39,624 bases of DNA from Phenylobacterium sp. (GCF_025351295.1 NZ_JANXWD010000089.1:1-39624); one strand, 5' to 3'; shown: positions 26,390-34,920, numbered from the stretch's first letter. Numbers and translations: made by a program. Notes: generated by a model from the letters alone, not told the origin.

Positions 26390-27259
26390 TCAGGCGGGCG
26401 GCGCAGCGGCCTGGAGGTAGTCCAGCAGCGCCTGGCCGAACTCCGTGTTCTGGTCCCCGGCGACCATGTGGCGCGCGCCCGGCACGGTGATGACCTGGGC
26501 GTCGGGCATCAGCGCCCGGAACCGCGCCAGTTCCTCCGGCCCCACGATGTCGCTCTCCTCGCCGCGCACCAGCAGGGTCGGCGCCGTGACCGCCACGGCG
26601 GCCTTCACGAGCCGGTCGACGTCGGCGAAGCGGTCCCGCGCCGTGACCTCCATGAACCGGGGGTCCCAGTGCCAGTGCAGGCGGCCGTCGCGCAGCCGCA
26701 GGTTCTTCATCAGGCCGGCCGGATTCCGGGGCCGCGGCCGGTGCGGCAGGTAGGCCGCCACCGCGTCGGCCGCCTCGTCCAGGGTGGCGAAGCCCTCCGG
26801 ATTGGCGGACATGAAGGCCTGGATGTGGCTGGCGCCCTCGCGCGCCGGCGCCGGGGTGATGTCGACCAGCACCAGCACCCGCACCCGGTCCGCGGCCGCC
26901 TCGCCCGCCGCCAGCAGCGCCGCGATCCCGCCCAGCGACGCGCCGATCACCACCGCCGGGCGCGCGAAGCGGACCAGCACCTCGACCAGGTCGTCGCGGA
27001 AGGCCGTGAGGCTGTAGCCCAGGTCCGCCGCCCAGCCGCTGTCGCCGTGGCCCCGCAGATCGAGGGCGACGACGCGGTAGCCGCGCTCGGCCAGCATCCG
27101 AGCCGTCGCGCCCCAGGCGTGCCGCGTCTGGCCGCCGCCGTGCAGCAGCACCACCGGCGCGCCGTCGGCCGGGCCGAACCAGTCGGCGGCCAGCGCCACG
27201 CCACCGGCGCCCGCCACCCGCTCGGGCTGATCGACATCGTCCAGGCTCTGACTTGGCAT
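26390..27259 (-). CDS. Alpha/beta-fold hydrolase
   Basis: A 289-residue soluble alpha/beta-hydrolase. Visible elements are the oxyanion loop LLHGGGQTRHAW (39-50), LDLRGHGDSGW (67-76), the nucleophile elbow VIGASLGG (S108) and the C-terminal His in PGARHMVAGD. The sequence resembles peroxidase-like/arylesterase members (HGGGQ at the oxyanion hole rather than HGWP). The ATG at 27259 is supported by GGAG 6 bases upstream; a GTG lies 7 codons further on. It is monocistronic and divergent from the thiolase-like gene. Substrate unknown. Confidence 0.82.
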   Translation of the reverse strand: MPSQSLDDVDQPERVAGAGGVALAADWFGPADGAPVVLLHGGGQTRHAWGATARMLAERGYRVVALDLRGHGDSGWAADLGYSLTAFRDDLVEVLVRFARPAVVIGASLGGIAALLAAGEAAADRVRVLVLVDITPAPAREGASHIQAFMSANPEGFATLDEAADAVAAYLPHRPRPRNPAGLMKNLRLRDGRLHWHWDPRFMEVTARDRFADVDRLVKAAVAVTAPTLLVRGEESDIVGPEELARFRALMPDAQVITVPGARHMVAGDQNTEFGQALLDYLQAAAPPA

Positions 27260-27439
27260 CGGCGCTCCATACACGATCGCGCCGGCCACCCGGCGCCGCA
27301 ACCATGCGGGGGAGGCAGCTCCGACGCCAACTCTAGATTCGCGCCTGCCCGTGACGGGCGCCTTGAGAACAAGCCTGCCGCCGCCGTCGTTGGCTGCCGT
27401 TTCGTCAGCGTGCTCTAAGACGCCGCGGAGGCGACACAT

Positions 27440-28987
27440 ATGGAACAGCTGAACGAAAACACTCCGGTGATCGTGGGCGTCGGCGAAGCCTCCGAGCGGA
27501 TCGGCGACGCCGGCTACAGCGCCCTGTCGCCCGTCGAGCTGGCCGCCCGGGCGGCGCAGGCGGCGCTCGACGACGCCGGCGCGCGGCAGCCGCTGGGGCC
27601 ACACGTCGAGCTTGTCGCCGGCATCCGCCAGTTCGAGATCTCGGGCGCCAGGGCCGTCGCGCCCTTCGGCTGCTCCAACAACTTTCCCCGCTCGGTCGCG
27701 GGCCGGATCGGCGCCGACCCGGCCCGGGCGATCCTGGAGCCGGTCGGCGGACAGGGCCCGCAGCACCTGGTCAATGAGCTCTCGAACCGGATCGGCGTCG
27801 GCGAGCTGGACCTGGCCCTGATCTTCGGATCGGAGGCGATCTCGACGGTGCGCGACCTGACCTCACGCGGCGAGCGCCGCGACTGGGCCGAGCGCGTCGA
27901 CGGCGCGCTGGAGGATCGCGGCTATGGGGTGGACGACCTGGTCACCGCGCCGCTCATCGACCACGGCGCGCGCACGCCGATCCAGGTCTACGCCCTGTTC
28001 GAGAACGCGCGGCGCGCGCGTCTGGGCCTGACCCGCGAGGCCTATCGCACGGCGATGGGCCAGCTCTTCGCCCCCTTCACCCGGGTCGCGGCCGGCAACC
28101 CGCACGCCATGTCGCGCGCCTCGCTGGAGGCTGACGACATCGCGACGCTCAGCGCCCAGAACCGCATCGTCGCCGACCCCTTCCCGCGCCGGACCGTTGC
28201 CCGCGACCAGGCCAACCAGGGCGCGGCGGTGCTGATCGCCTCGGTGCGCAAGGCCCGTGAGCTGGGCATTCCGGAAGACCGCTGGGTTTACCTCCACGGC
28301 GGGGCGGACGTGGCCGAACGCACGCCGGTCGAGCGGCGCGACCTGAGCGCCTACCCGGCCGCCGGGCTTGCGGTCCGCAAGGCGCTTGAGATCGCCAAGG
28401 CCGGCGTCGCGGAAGTCGCGCTCTTCGACCTCTACAGCTGCTTCCCCGTGGCGGTGTTCAGCGTGCTGGAGGAGCTTGGCCTCGCGCCGGACGAGCCGCG
28501 GCCGTTGACGGTCACCGGCGGGCTGCCGTTCTTCGGCGGCGCCGGGAACAACTATTCCATGCACGCCATCGCCGGCATGGTGCGCGGCCTCCGCGCCCAG
28601 CCGGGCGCGTTCGGCCTGGTCGGGGCCAACGGCGGCTTTCTGTCGAAGTACTCGGTCGGCGTCTATTCGACCCGGCCGCGGTCCTGGGCGGCGTTCGACA
28701 GCCGCGCCCTGCAGGCGCAGATCGACGCTTGGCCCGCGCCCGCCCCCGCGCCGGCCGACGCCCTGGTCGGGACGGTCGAGACCTACACGATCGACTATGG
28801 GCGCGACCCGAAGCATGGCGTCGTCATCTGCCGCACGCCGCAGGGCGACCGCTTCATCGCCATGACTTCGCCCGAAACCCTGGAAGTCCTTGAGCAGATG
28901 ATCGCCAGCGAGCCGCTGGGCGCGACGGCGATCTGCGCCATCGATGAACGCGGGCGGCGGGTCGTGATGCGGATGGACATCGGGTGA
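27440..28987 (+). CDS. Thiolase-like protein (acetyl-CoA acetyltransferase family) without the nucleophilic Cys
   Basis: A 515-residue thiolase-fold protein with an additional C-terminal domain of about 80 residues (after the PAPAPAPADAL linker), VGTVETYTIDYGRDPKHGVVICRTPQGDRF, likely an OB-fold. The N-terminal motif VIVGVGEASER and the C-terminal GGLPFFGGAGNNYSMHAIAGM fit the SCP2-thiolase branch. At the position where thiolases carry the nucleophilic Cys (a VNxxCASG-like loop) the protein has ILEPVGGQGPQHLVNE with no cysteine. This pattern matches thiolase-like proteins of type TLP1, whose enzymatic role is unclear. It is monocistronic. An acyl-CoA binding or non-classical role is inferred. 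Confidence 0.78.
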   Translation: MEQLNENTPVIVGVGEASERIGDAGYSALSPVELAARAAQAALDDAGARQPLGPHVELVAGIRQFEISGARAVAPFGCSNNFPRSVAGRIGADPARAILEPVGGQGPQHLVNELSNRIGVGELDLALIFGSEAISTVRDLTSRGERRDWAERVDGALEDRGYGVDDLVTAPLIDHGARTPIQVYALFENARRARLGLTREAYRTAMGQLFAPFTRVAAGNPHAMSRASLEADDIATLSAQNRIVADPFPRRTVARDQANQGAAVLIASVRKARELGIPEDRWVYLHGGADVAERTPVERRDLSAYPAAGLAVRKALEIAKAGVAEVALFDLYSCFPVAVFSVLEELGLAPDEPRPLTVTGGLPFFGGAGNNYSMHAIAGMVRGLRAQPGAFGLVGANGGFLSKYSVGVYSTRPRSWAAFDSRALQAQIDAWPAPAPAPADALVGTVETYTIDYGRDPKHGVVICRTPQGDRFIAMTSPETLEVLEQMIASEPLGATAICAIDERGRRVVMRMDIG

Positions 28988-29036
28988 AGCGGGTCGGATC
29001 GAGCGGTGGGGCCCCCGATCCGACCCGCCTCCGGGC

Positions 29037-29459
29037 CTACTTAGCGAACCTTTGCCTGATCGCGTTGAGACCCGTTTCATAGATGCCGGCCAGGGCGGCG
29101 TCCGCGGCGCTCGCCTGTCCGAGATCGGGCGTGTAGGCGCCACTCCAAGTGACGGTGGAGGTTCCGTCAGGCCGGGCGACGACCTTGATCGTCGAGGCGT
29201 AATGGGTGACGGGCACCGGGGCCGACTTGAAGGCGTAAGAGTAGGACCGCTCGCTTCGGGCGGTCTGAATCTCCACGAATGTCGCCGCGCCGTCCTTGAT
29301 CACAAGCGTGCGCGTCGGCGGGGCGCCATGATCGTCCGCACAGGACCCGATGGCAGGGCGCCATTGGGCGATGGCGCGGAACGGCCCGATCACGGACCAG
29401 ACGGCGGCGGGCGATCCTTGACATCGACACTGCGCCACAGCGATGCCGAGGCGGTACAA
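29037..29459 (-). CDS. SRPBCC-family protein, 5' end probably frameshifted
   Basis: About 120 residues of a START/polyketide-cyclase-like (SRPBCC) protein are clear: SPAAVWSVIGPFRAIAQWRPAI, RTLVIKDGAATFVEIQTARS, STVTWSGAYTPD and the final helix GIYETGLNAIRQRFAK. The N-terminus in this frame (QCRCQG) does not look like the family. One base out of frame, the upstream bases encode RSVDVK, a normal first strand for such proteins (usually ...SVDVKxSPxxVW), so a one-base deletion around 29412-29420 is likely. Read through the shift, the gene could begin near 29479. The ORF as written starts at a TTG. It sits in a decayed patch beside a MacB remnant and a tRNA gene. Function unknown. Confidence 0.55.
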   Translation of the reverse strand: MYRLGIAVAQCRCQGSPAAVWSVIGPFRAIAQWRPAIGSCADDHGAPPTRTLVIKDGAATFVEIQTARSERSYSYAFKSAPVPVTHYASTIKVVARPDGTSTVTWSGAYTPDLGQASAADAALAGIYETGLNAIRQRFAK

Positions 29460-29563
29460 ATGCTTAAGTCGGCGATCACTTAGGTCTGAGCGCCGCTGGC
29501 GGTGGGCCTCAGCTGCGCCTTGGACCAGACCTCGGTTCCTTTGAGGGGCGAGCCACGCGCGGG

Positions 29564-29970
29564 CTATTCATGGCGGAGCGCGTCGATAGGATTCATGATG
29601 CCGATCCCACCGACCAAAAGGCTGACGGCAGCCACCGCCCCCAGCAGCGCAGTCAGCGTCTTGGTGGTGCCTTGGAGGGTCTCGGCGATCTGTCGGGTAT
29701 CGAAGATGTTGAAGTCATCCGGCCTGGCCCCGGTGATGTTTCGGCGTTCCCGCAGAAGGGTCTTGATCGACGCCTGCAACGCGGTGCTGTCGTAGGCGGG
29801 ATCCACGGCCACCATGATCAGCCGCACGTCGCGATTGCCGGTGAAACGGCGCTGCACCGCCTTGATGGGCATGACCACGACATCGTCCTGATCGTTGGCG
29901 CCGCCACCCTGCCCGCGCGTCGCCAGCGTGCCGATCACTTCGCAGGAGAGGTCGCGGATACCGTAACGTA
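29564..29970 (-). pseudogene. Remnant of a MacB/FtsX-type ABC permease
   Basis: About 135 codons match the periplasmic-domain end and first C-terminal membrane helix of MacB-family permeases: CEVIGTLATRGQGGGANDQDDVVVMP, RRNITGARPDDFNIFD and TLTALLGAVAAVSLLVGGIGIMN. Normally about 90 more residues with three further helices follow. Here GGIGIMN is joined directly, in frame, to the family's last residues PIDALRHE at 29590/29591, followed by TAG. The N-terminal half of the gene is also missing, the sequence stopping about 30 bases from the tRNA. The product cannot work as a permease. This is a decayed efflux locus. Confidence 0.8.
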
Positions 29971-29997
29971 AGGAAAGTCTGACTCCAAGACGCTCGC

Positions 29998-30073
29998 TGG
30001 TGGGCCCGGCAGGACTCGAACCTGCAACCAGACCGTTATGAGCGGCCGGCTCTAACCATTGAGCTACAGGCCC
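29998..30073 (-). tRNA. tRNA-Ile (CAT anticodon, lysidine type)
   Basis: A 76-base tRNA including an encoded CCA. It starts GGGCCTGTAGCTCAATGG and folds into a complete cloverleaf: a seven-pair acceptor stem (one G-U), D stem with GTAGCTC/GAGC, an anticodon stem GGCCG/CGGTC around the loop CTCATAA, and a T arm with GGTTCGAGTCC. The CAT anticodon alone would suggest Met, but the body (TAGCTCARTGGTTAGAGC, CTCATAA) matches the minor isoleucine tRNA whose C34 is converted to lysidine by TilS to read AUA. The degenerate MacB and SRPBCC region lies on its 3' side. Confidence 0.92.
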
Positions 30074-30179
30074 CTGCAGCGCGAGGCGCCGCGTTACCAT
30101 GGGCTGCACGGCGCTTAAAGCTTGCGTTCAGGTGGGATTTGCGAGGGTTGGCGTCCCTCGTCCTGGACTGGAGCTTTCG

Positions 30180-30920
30180 ATGAAGACCCTGATGCGCGCT
30201 GCGGCCCTCGGCCTGGTGCTGACCGCCGGCGCGGCCGCGCCCGTGGCCCTGGCCCAGACCGCCCCCCCGGCGGCGGACACCCTGTTCCGCGCCACCACCT
30301 TCAACCTCTCGGCCTATGGCGAGAGCCGGGTCGCCCCCGACATGGCCACCATAAACCTGGGCGTCATGACCGAGGGCAAGACCGCCGCCGAGGCCCTGGC
30401 CGCCAACGCTGCGCGGATGGGCGCGGTCATGGCCAGCCTGACGAAGGCCGGGATCGCGGCGAAGGACATCCAGACCTCGAACCTGAACCTCAGCCCGCAG
30501 TACCGCTATGTGGAGAACCAGCCGCCGGTGCTGACCGGCTACCAGGTCTCGAACCAGGTGACCGTGACCGTGCGCGACCTGAAGCGGCTGGGCGCGGCGG
30601 TGGACGCCACCGTCAACGCCGGCGCGAACCAGGTGAACGGGATCAGCTTCGGGCTCAGCGACCCGACCGCCGCCGAGAACGCGGCGCGCGAGGCGGCGGT
30701 GAAGGCGCTTTCCGCCAAGGCCGACCTCTACGCCCGGGCCACCGGCTACCGGATCTCGCGCCTGGTCACGCTCAGCGAAGGCGGCGGCTACACGCCCCAG
30801 CCGCCAATGCCGATGCTGGCCTACGCCAAGCGCGGCGTGGCCGCCGATTCCACCCCGGTCGCCGCCGGCGAGCTCAATGTGCGCATCGACATCACCGGGC
30901 TTTACGAGGTGACCCGCTAA
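30180..30920 (+). CDS. SIMPL-domain periplasmic protein
   Basis: A 246-residue exported protein with signal peptide MKTLMRAAALGLVLTAGAAAPVALA and one SIMPL (DUF541, YggE-like) domain from about 40 to 240: LSAYGESRVAPDMATINLGV at the start, IQTSNLNLSPQYRY in the middle, GYQVSNQVTVTVRDL, and INDITGLYEV-like ending VRIDITGLYEVTR. Such proteins are implicated in oxidative-stress tolerance and membrane protein interaction, but their reaction is unknown. The ATG at 30180 follows TGGAGC; the longer open frame upstream has no signal peptide. It is convergent with the epoxide hydrolase gene (4 bases between stops). Confidence 0.87.
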   Translation: MKTLMRAAALGLVLTAGAAAPVALAQTAPPAADTLFRATTFNLSAYGESRVAPDMATINLGVMTEGKTAAEALAANAARMGAVMASLTKAGIAAKDIQTSNLNLSPQYRYVENQPPVLTGYQVSNQVTVTVRDLKRLGAAVDATVNAGANQVNGISFGLSDPTAAENAAREAAVKALSAKADLYARATGYRISRLVTLSEGGGYTPQPPMPMLAYAKRGVAADSTPVAAGELNVRIDITGLYEVTR

Positions 30921-30924
30921 GACT

Positions 30925-31956
30925 TCAGCGCCGCGGCCACAGGTCCGGCAGCCGCGCCGCCAGCCACTTGGCGAGCGCGGCATTGACCTCGGCGGGCTTC
31001 TCCTGGGCCATCCAGTGGCCGGACTCGACGACCGCCTCAGTGAGATCGGCGCAGTGGACGCGCATCGGTTCGGCCAGGCGGGACTCCAGGGTCTCGCAGA
31101 CGTAATCATAGGCGGCGTGGAGGAAGAGCGTCGGCATCGCCAGCCGCCCGCCCCCCGGGGCGCGCGCGGCATAGGCGGTGTTCGCCGGGCCGTTCATATA
31201 CCAGCTGTCGGGGCCGAAGAAGCCGTTGCGCTCGAGCGCCGCGGTGTAGCGGTTCTCGTCCTCCAGGGTCAGCACGCTCTCGTCGCGGGGAGTGTCCGGC
31301 GCCTTGCCGCCCGGGCCGAACCAGCCGCCGTTGGCGCGGGGGAATGCGGTGCCGGCCGGCTGGCCCTTGCCCGCGGGCGACCCGGCGCGGAACAGCAGCT
31401 TCACCGTGTCGCGGACATCGCCCTCGAAGCCGGCGCAGGCGGCGGCGAAGTTCTCGCCATAATAGAGCATGTAGTCCCACTGGGCGGCCGGCAGGCTGGC
31501 TTCCGGATAGATCGTCCGGTCGGCCAGCGGGATGATCGCCTCGGGCGCGAAGCCCTGCGGGATGTAGGGCACGCAGAGGGCGGCGATGCCGTGGCAGCGG
31601 TCCGGATGCTGCTGGGCGATCGACCAGACCACCGGCGCGCCCCAGTCGTGGCCCACCCAGATCGCCCGCTCGGCGCCCAGGTGATCCAGCAGCTCGATCA
31701 TGTCGGCGACGATCTCTTCCTGGGCGTAGTCCTCGTGCCGCGCATAGACGCTGGACCGGCCATAGCCGCGCATGTCCGGGGCGATGGCGCGCAGGCCCAG
31801 GCCGGCGAACACCGGCAGCTGGTGGCGCCACGAGATCGACAGCTCCGGCCAGCCGTGGACGAAGATCATCGGCGTCGCCGCCTCGGGTCCGGCCGCCAGG
31901 TAGAAGGTCGTATGGCGCGGGCTCTTGGCGACATGCTCCTGGATCGCGGTGGTCAT
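30925..31956 (-). CDS. Soluble epoxide hydrolase-like alpha/beta hydrolase
   Basis: A 343-residue alpha/beta-hydrolase with the epoxide-hydrolase signatures HGWPE (34-38, oxyanion hole), DMRGYGRSS, nucleophile aspartate in VGHDWGAP (D104), an extended cap domain with several Tyr residues and the catalytic His in ESGHWMAQEKP (H314). It should open epoxides to diols via an Asp ester; the physiological substrate is unknown. The start lies 19 bases after the end of a lipoprotein gene, so they are probably cotranscribed. Haloalkane dehalogenase is a related alternative, but the HGWP loop and long cap favour the epoxide hydrolase family. Confidence 0.87.
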   Translation of the reverse strand: MTTAIQEHVAKSPRHTTFYLAAGPEAATPMIFVHGWPELSISWRHQLPVFAGLGLRAIAPDMRGYGRSSVYARHEDYAQEEIVADMIELLDHLGAERAIWVGHDWGAPVVWSIAQQHPDRCHGIAALCVPYIPQGFAPEAIIPLADRTIYPEASLPAAQWDYMLYYGENFAAACAGFEGDVRDTVKLLFRAGSPAGKGQPAGTAFPRANGGWFGPGGKAPDTPRDESVLTLEDENRYTAALERNGFFGPDSWYMNGPANTAYAARAPGGGRLAMPTLFLHAAYDYVCETLESRLAEPMRVHCADLTEAVVESGHWMAQEKPAEVNAALAKWLAARLPDLWPRR

Positions 31957-31975
31957 GGGTTTCAGCTCCAGCTCG

Positions 31976-32470
31976 CTACGGCGCCTTGGCTACCTTGGCG
32001 CGGCGGAAGGCGCTGTCCAGGCGGTCGGCCATCATCCGGCCGGGGAAGGTGCGGTCGCCCTCCATCGCGGCGGCATAGACCAGGTCGGTGCCGGCGATCG
32101 GCCCGGCGGCCCAGCCTACGCCGCGCGAGGCGTCGGCCGCGGAGTTGCAGCTGAGCGCGCGGGGCTGGCCGTCCCTGGCGGTGGCGGCCAGCAGGTGGGC
32201 GACCTTGGTCTTGCCCGGGGCGCCGCAGGCCGGCAGCTCGCGGTCGCAGGTGGTGGCGGAGTTGTAGCGGTAGACCAGCCGGCCCGACCCCTTGCGGGCG
32301 ATCAGCAGGCAACTGGCGGGGTCGCCGATGGCGCGGGAGACCTCGGCGTCGAGGGTGTCGCGGTCCACCCCCGGAGGGCCGCCCGGCGAGCAGGCGGCCA
32401 GGCTCAGCACCGCCAGCGCGGCGGCCGCGGCGAGGGCCTCAGCCGGCCGTCTTGATCTCTTTGGCGTCAT
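31976..32470 (-). CDS. Putative small lipoprotein of unknown function
   Basis: A 164-residue protein with a charged start, hydrophobic core and lipobox LAAC (C27), so probably an outer-membrane or inner-membrane lipoprotein. The mature part has four more Cys (e.g. [34 protein letters not shown] and [12 protein letters not shown]), suggesting two disulfides. I see no domain I can name. The chosen ATG at 32470 lies inside the 3' end of the panD remnant, in another frame, with a poor ribosome-binding site. Codon use is normal for the genome, and the gene is followed by the epoxide hydrolase after 19 bases. Confidence 0.65.
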   Translation of the reverse strand: MTPKRSRRPAEALAAAAALAVLSLAACSPGGPPGVDRDTLDAEVSRAIGDPASCLLIARKGSGRLVYRYNSATTCDRELPACGAPGKTKVAHLLAATARDGQPRALSCNSAADASRGVGWAAGPIAGTDLVYAAAMEGDRTFPGRMMADRLDSAFRRAKVAKAP

Positions 32471-32594
32471 CCAGCAGCACCACGGTCGGCGAATAGTTGC
32501 GGGCCTCTTCGGCTGGCAGCATGCCATAGGCGACGACGATCGCCTTGTCGCCCTTCTGGACGGACCGAATGACCGCGGCGACGGACCTCCCCCG
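32439..32594 (-). pseudogene. panD: 3' fragment of panD (aspartate 1-decarboxylase)
   Basis: In a frame different from the lipoprotein, the minus strand encodes [20 protein letters not shown] and then [25 protein letters not shown] before TGA. This is the C-terminal 45 or so residues of PanD, the pyruvoyl enzyme that makes beta-alanine (family pattern GAAARLVQxGDxVIIxAY ... PxVVxVD). The N-terminal part with the self-cleaving Gly-Ser site is missing: upstream the frame runs only into the end of the hydrolase gene. It cannot be active; a working copy must be elsewhere. The next gene starts within it. Confidence 0.75.
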
Positions 32595-32609
32595 GCGGGA
32601 GGCGCGGCG

Positions 32610-33482
32610 TCAGCCGGCGTGGCGGCGCAGGAACTCGGTCATCTCGTCCAGCACCGGGGCGCGGCCGCGCAGGGGGCGGGAGAGCGCCAGGACCATGCGG
32701 ACATGGTCGACGCCGGGATAATGCCGCTCCTCCACCTCGACCCCGGCGGCGCGCAGGCTGCGGGCCAGGGCCACGGTATTCTTGGGCCAGACCATGTCGT
32801 CGGCGTCGCCGGTGGCCAGGAAGGCCGGCGGCGAGGTCGCCGTGACATAGGCCGTGGGCTGGGTGGCGGGCAGGTCCGGCGTGTCGCCGAACACCCGGTG
32901 GGTGATGTCGCCCTCCAGCGGCAGGAAATCGTAGGGCCCCGACAGGCCGGCCAGGGCCTTCACCCGGTGCGGATCGACGCCGGCGGCCTTCAGGTAGCGG
33001 CCGTCCAGCGCCAGCATGGCGGCGTTGTAGGCGCCAGCCGAATGGCCCACCAGGACGATGCGCTGCGGATCGCCCCCGAACCGGGCGGCGTGGTCGCTGG
33101 CCCAGCGCACGGCCAGCGCACAGTCCTCCAGGAAGGCCGGGTACTTCACCTCGGGATAGAGCCGGTAGTCGGCGACCACGGTCACGAACCCGCGCGAGGC
33201 CAGGGCCCGGCCGACCCAATTGTAGTCCTGCCGCCGCCCCGAATCCCAGGCGCCGCCGTAGAAGAACACCGCCAGCGGCGCGTGGCCCGTGCCGCCGCGC
33301 GGGGTGTAGACATCCAGCCGCTGGCGCGGGTTGGGGCCATAGGCCTCGCCGCGCGCCACCAGCGCCGCCGGGTCCTTGGGCGAGAGGGTGGCGAACATGG
33401 TCAGGGGCGAGCACGCCGCAGTCAGCACGGCGGCCAGGCCGGTGACGGTGAAACGCTTGGTGACCTTGGCGACGGACGGCAT
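32610..33482 (-). CDS. Alpha/beta hydrolase, BD-FAE/carboxylesterase type
   Basis: A 290-residue exported hydrolase. The N-terminus (RFTVTGLAAVLTAACSP) is a signal sequence, with a possible but atypical lipobox at C24. The hydrolase domain has FFYGGAWDSG (73-82, HGG-like oxyanion hole with Tyr instead of His), VVADYRLYPEVKYPAFLEDC, the nucleophile elbow GHSAGAYN (S148) and a C-terminal His in PGVDHVRM. It belongs with kynurenine formamidase/BD-FAE-like carboxylesterases. The 165-bp gap upstream is shared with the divergent beta-lactamase-family gene and should hold both promoters. Substrate unknown. Confidence 0.83.
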   Translation of the reverse strand: MPSVAKVTKRFTVTGLAAVLTAACSPLTMFATLSPKDPAALVARGEAYGPNPRQRLDVYTPRGGTGHAPLAVFFYGGAWDSGRRQDYNWVGRALASRGFVTVVADYRLYPEVKYPAFLEDCALAVRWASDHAARFGGDPQRIVLVGHSAGAYNAAMLALDGRYLKAAGVDPHRVKALAGLSGPYDFLPLEGDITHRVFGDTPDLPATQPTAYVTATSPPAFLATGDADDMVWPKNTVALARSLRAAGVEVEERHYPGVDHVRMVLALSRPLRGRAPVLDEMTEFLRRHAG

Positions 33483-33648
33483 GGACCGGACCTAGGCGGG
33501 GAAACGCGGGCGCGCAACATCCGCCCCTCGGTTCTACGGCCGCGCGGGCGCCGGAGACGCAGAACGAGGCGCCCGGGCGACGCCGGGCCTTGACGGCGCC
33601 CGCCTCGCCCGGCGCAATGTGGGTGAACAACGATAAGGGAGATGCGTC

Positions 33649-34893
33649 ATGGATGGGGCTCAGGCGCCGACGGGTTTCAATGCGGATGCGCTCGCGCAGG
33701 TTCCGGCCACCCTGCAAGGCATCGTCGATCAGGGCGCGCTGTCCGGCGCGGTGACGCTGGTGTGGCGCAAGGGTGAGGTGATCCAGGTCAATACGCTGGG
33801 CCAGCGCGACATCGCCGCCGGCGCGCCGATGCAGCGCGACACCCTGTTCCGCATCGCCTCGATGACCAAGCCGGTCACCACGGTGGCGGCGATGATGCTG
33901 GTCGAGGATGGCAAGCTGAAGCTCAGCGACCCGGTGACCAAGTGGCTGCCGGAACTGGGCGGCATGCTGGTGCTGGAGGCCGCCGACGGCGCCCTCGACA
34001 AGGCCGCCCCCGCCAGCCGCGACATCACGGTCGAGGACCTGATGACCCACCGCGCGGGCCTGGCCTATGGCTTCACCTCGGTGGGGCCGATCGCCTATGC
34101 GCACCAGGACAAGCTGGGCTCGCCGCTGGCCAATCCGCTGTCCCCCGACGCCTGGCTGCAGGCGCTGGGCGAACTGCCGCTGAGCTACGAGCCGGGCGAA
34201 CGGTTCCACTACAGCCACGCCACCGACGTGCTGGGCTTCCTGGTGGCGCGCATCGAGGGCAAGCCGCTGGGCCACGTGCTGCAGGCGCGGATCTTCGACC
34301 CGCTGGGGATGGCCGACACCGCGTTCTGGCTGCCGCCGGAAAAGCGCGACCGGCTGGCGAAGCTCTACGAGGCCCCGGCCGACGGCGGCGCGCTCATGGA
34401 CGTCTCCCTGCCGATGGCCGACACCCCGCCGGCCTTCGAGGGCGGTGGCGGCGGCCTGATCTCCTGCGTCGACGACTACCTGAAATTTGCCCGCATGCTG
34501 CTGGCGCGCGGCGAGGTGGACGGCGTTCGGCTGCTTAAGGCCGAGACTGTCGACCAGATGACGGCCAACCGGCTCACGGACGTCCAGCGCGGCCACACCT
34601 TTATGGGCATGCCGTTCTGGCTGAGCCAGGGTTTCGGCCTGGGCCTGTCGATGATCGTGGACGCCGCGGCGCACCAGTGGATGGGGGCCGGCGGCCAGGG
34701 CGCCTTCGGATGGCCGGGCGCTTTCGGCACCTGGTGGCAGGCCGATCCGGAGCACGACATGATCACGATTTTCATGATCCAGGATTCCATGCCGCTGGGC
34801 CCCGAAGCCGTCACCGCCATGCAGGGCCAGCGTCCCACCGGCCGCATCGCGCTGCCGATGTTCCAGAAGCTGGTCTACGCCGCCCTGGGGTAA
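33649..34893 (+). CDS. Serine beta-lactamase-family hydrolase (EstB/class C-like)
   Basis: A 414-residue protein of the beta-lactamase/transpeptidase-like fold. The SxxK motif is SMTK (S71, K74), the second motif is YSH (Y188, where class C enzymes have YxN) and a Gly-rich stretch GGGGGLISCVDDYLKFA follows; the C-terminal KTG-like position reads GAGGQGAFGWPG. This pattern suggests an esterase or peptidase relative rather than an antibiotic-inactivating enzyme. No signal peptide is seen, so it is probably cytoplasmic. AAGGGAG precedes the ATG. It is divergent from the BD-FAE gene and followed by the inverted repeat element. Confidence 0.87.
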   Translation: MDGAQAPTGFNADALAQVPATLQGIVDQGALSGAVTLVWRKGEVIQVNTLGQRDIAAGAPMQRDTLFRIASMTKPVTTVAAMMLVEDGKLKLSDPVTKWLPELGGMLVLEAADGALDKAAPASRDITVEDLMTHRAGLAYGFTSVGPIAYAHQDKLGSPLANPLSPDAWLQALGELPLSYEPGERFHYSHATDVLGFLVARIEGKPLGHVLQARIFDPLGMADTAFWLPPEKRDRLAKLYEAPADGGALMDVSLPMADTPPAFEGGGGGLISCVDDYLKFARMLLARGEVDGVRLLKAETVDQMTANRLTDVQRGHTFMGMPFWLSQGFGLGLSMIVDAAAHQWMGAGGQGAFGWPGAFGTWWQADPEHDMITIFMIQDSMPLGPEAVTAMQGQRPTGRIALPMFQKLVYAALG

Positions 34894-34920
34894 GGCGCCC
34901 AACGACGCTGGACCCGCCTC

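Noticed and set aside
29998..30073. tRNA-Met
   Set aside because: The CAT anticodon would allow it, but the arm sequences match the lysidine-type isoleucine tRNA.
29037..30120. Integrated island with attachment repeats at the tRNA gene
   Set aside because: I found no second copy of the tRNA 3' end and no integrase; the region is only decayed genes.
33649..34893. Antibiotic-resistance beta-lactamase
   Set aside because: SxxK is present, but the second motif is YSH and the KTG motif is missing, and no signal peptide is seen; an esterase or peptidase relative is more likely.
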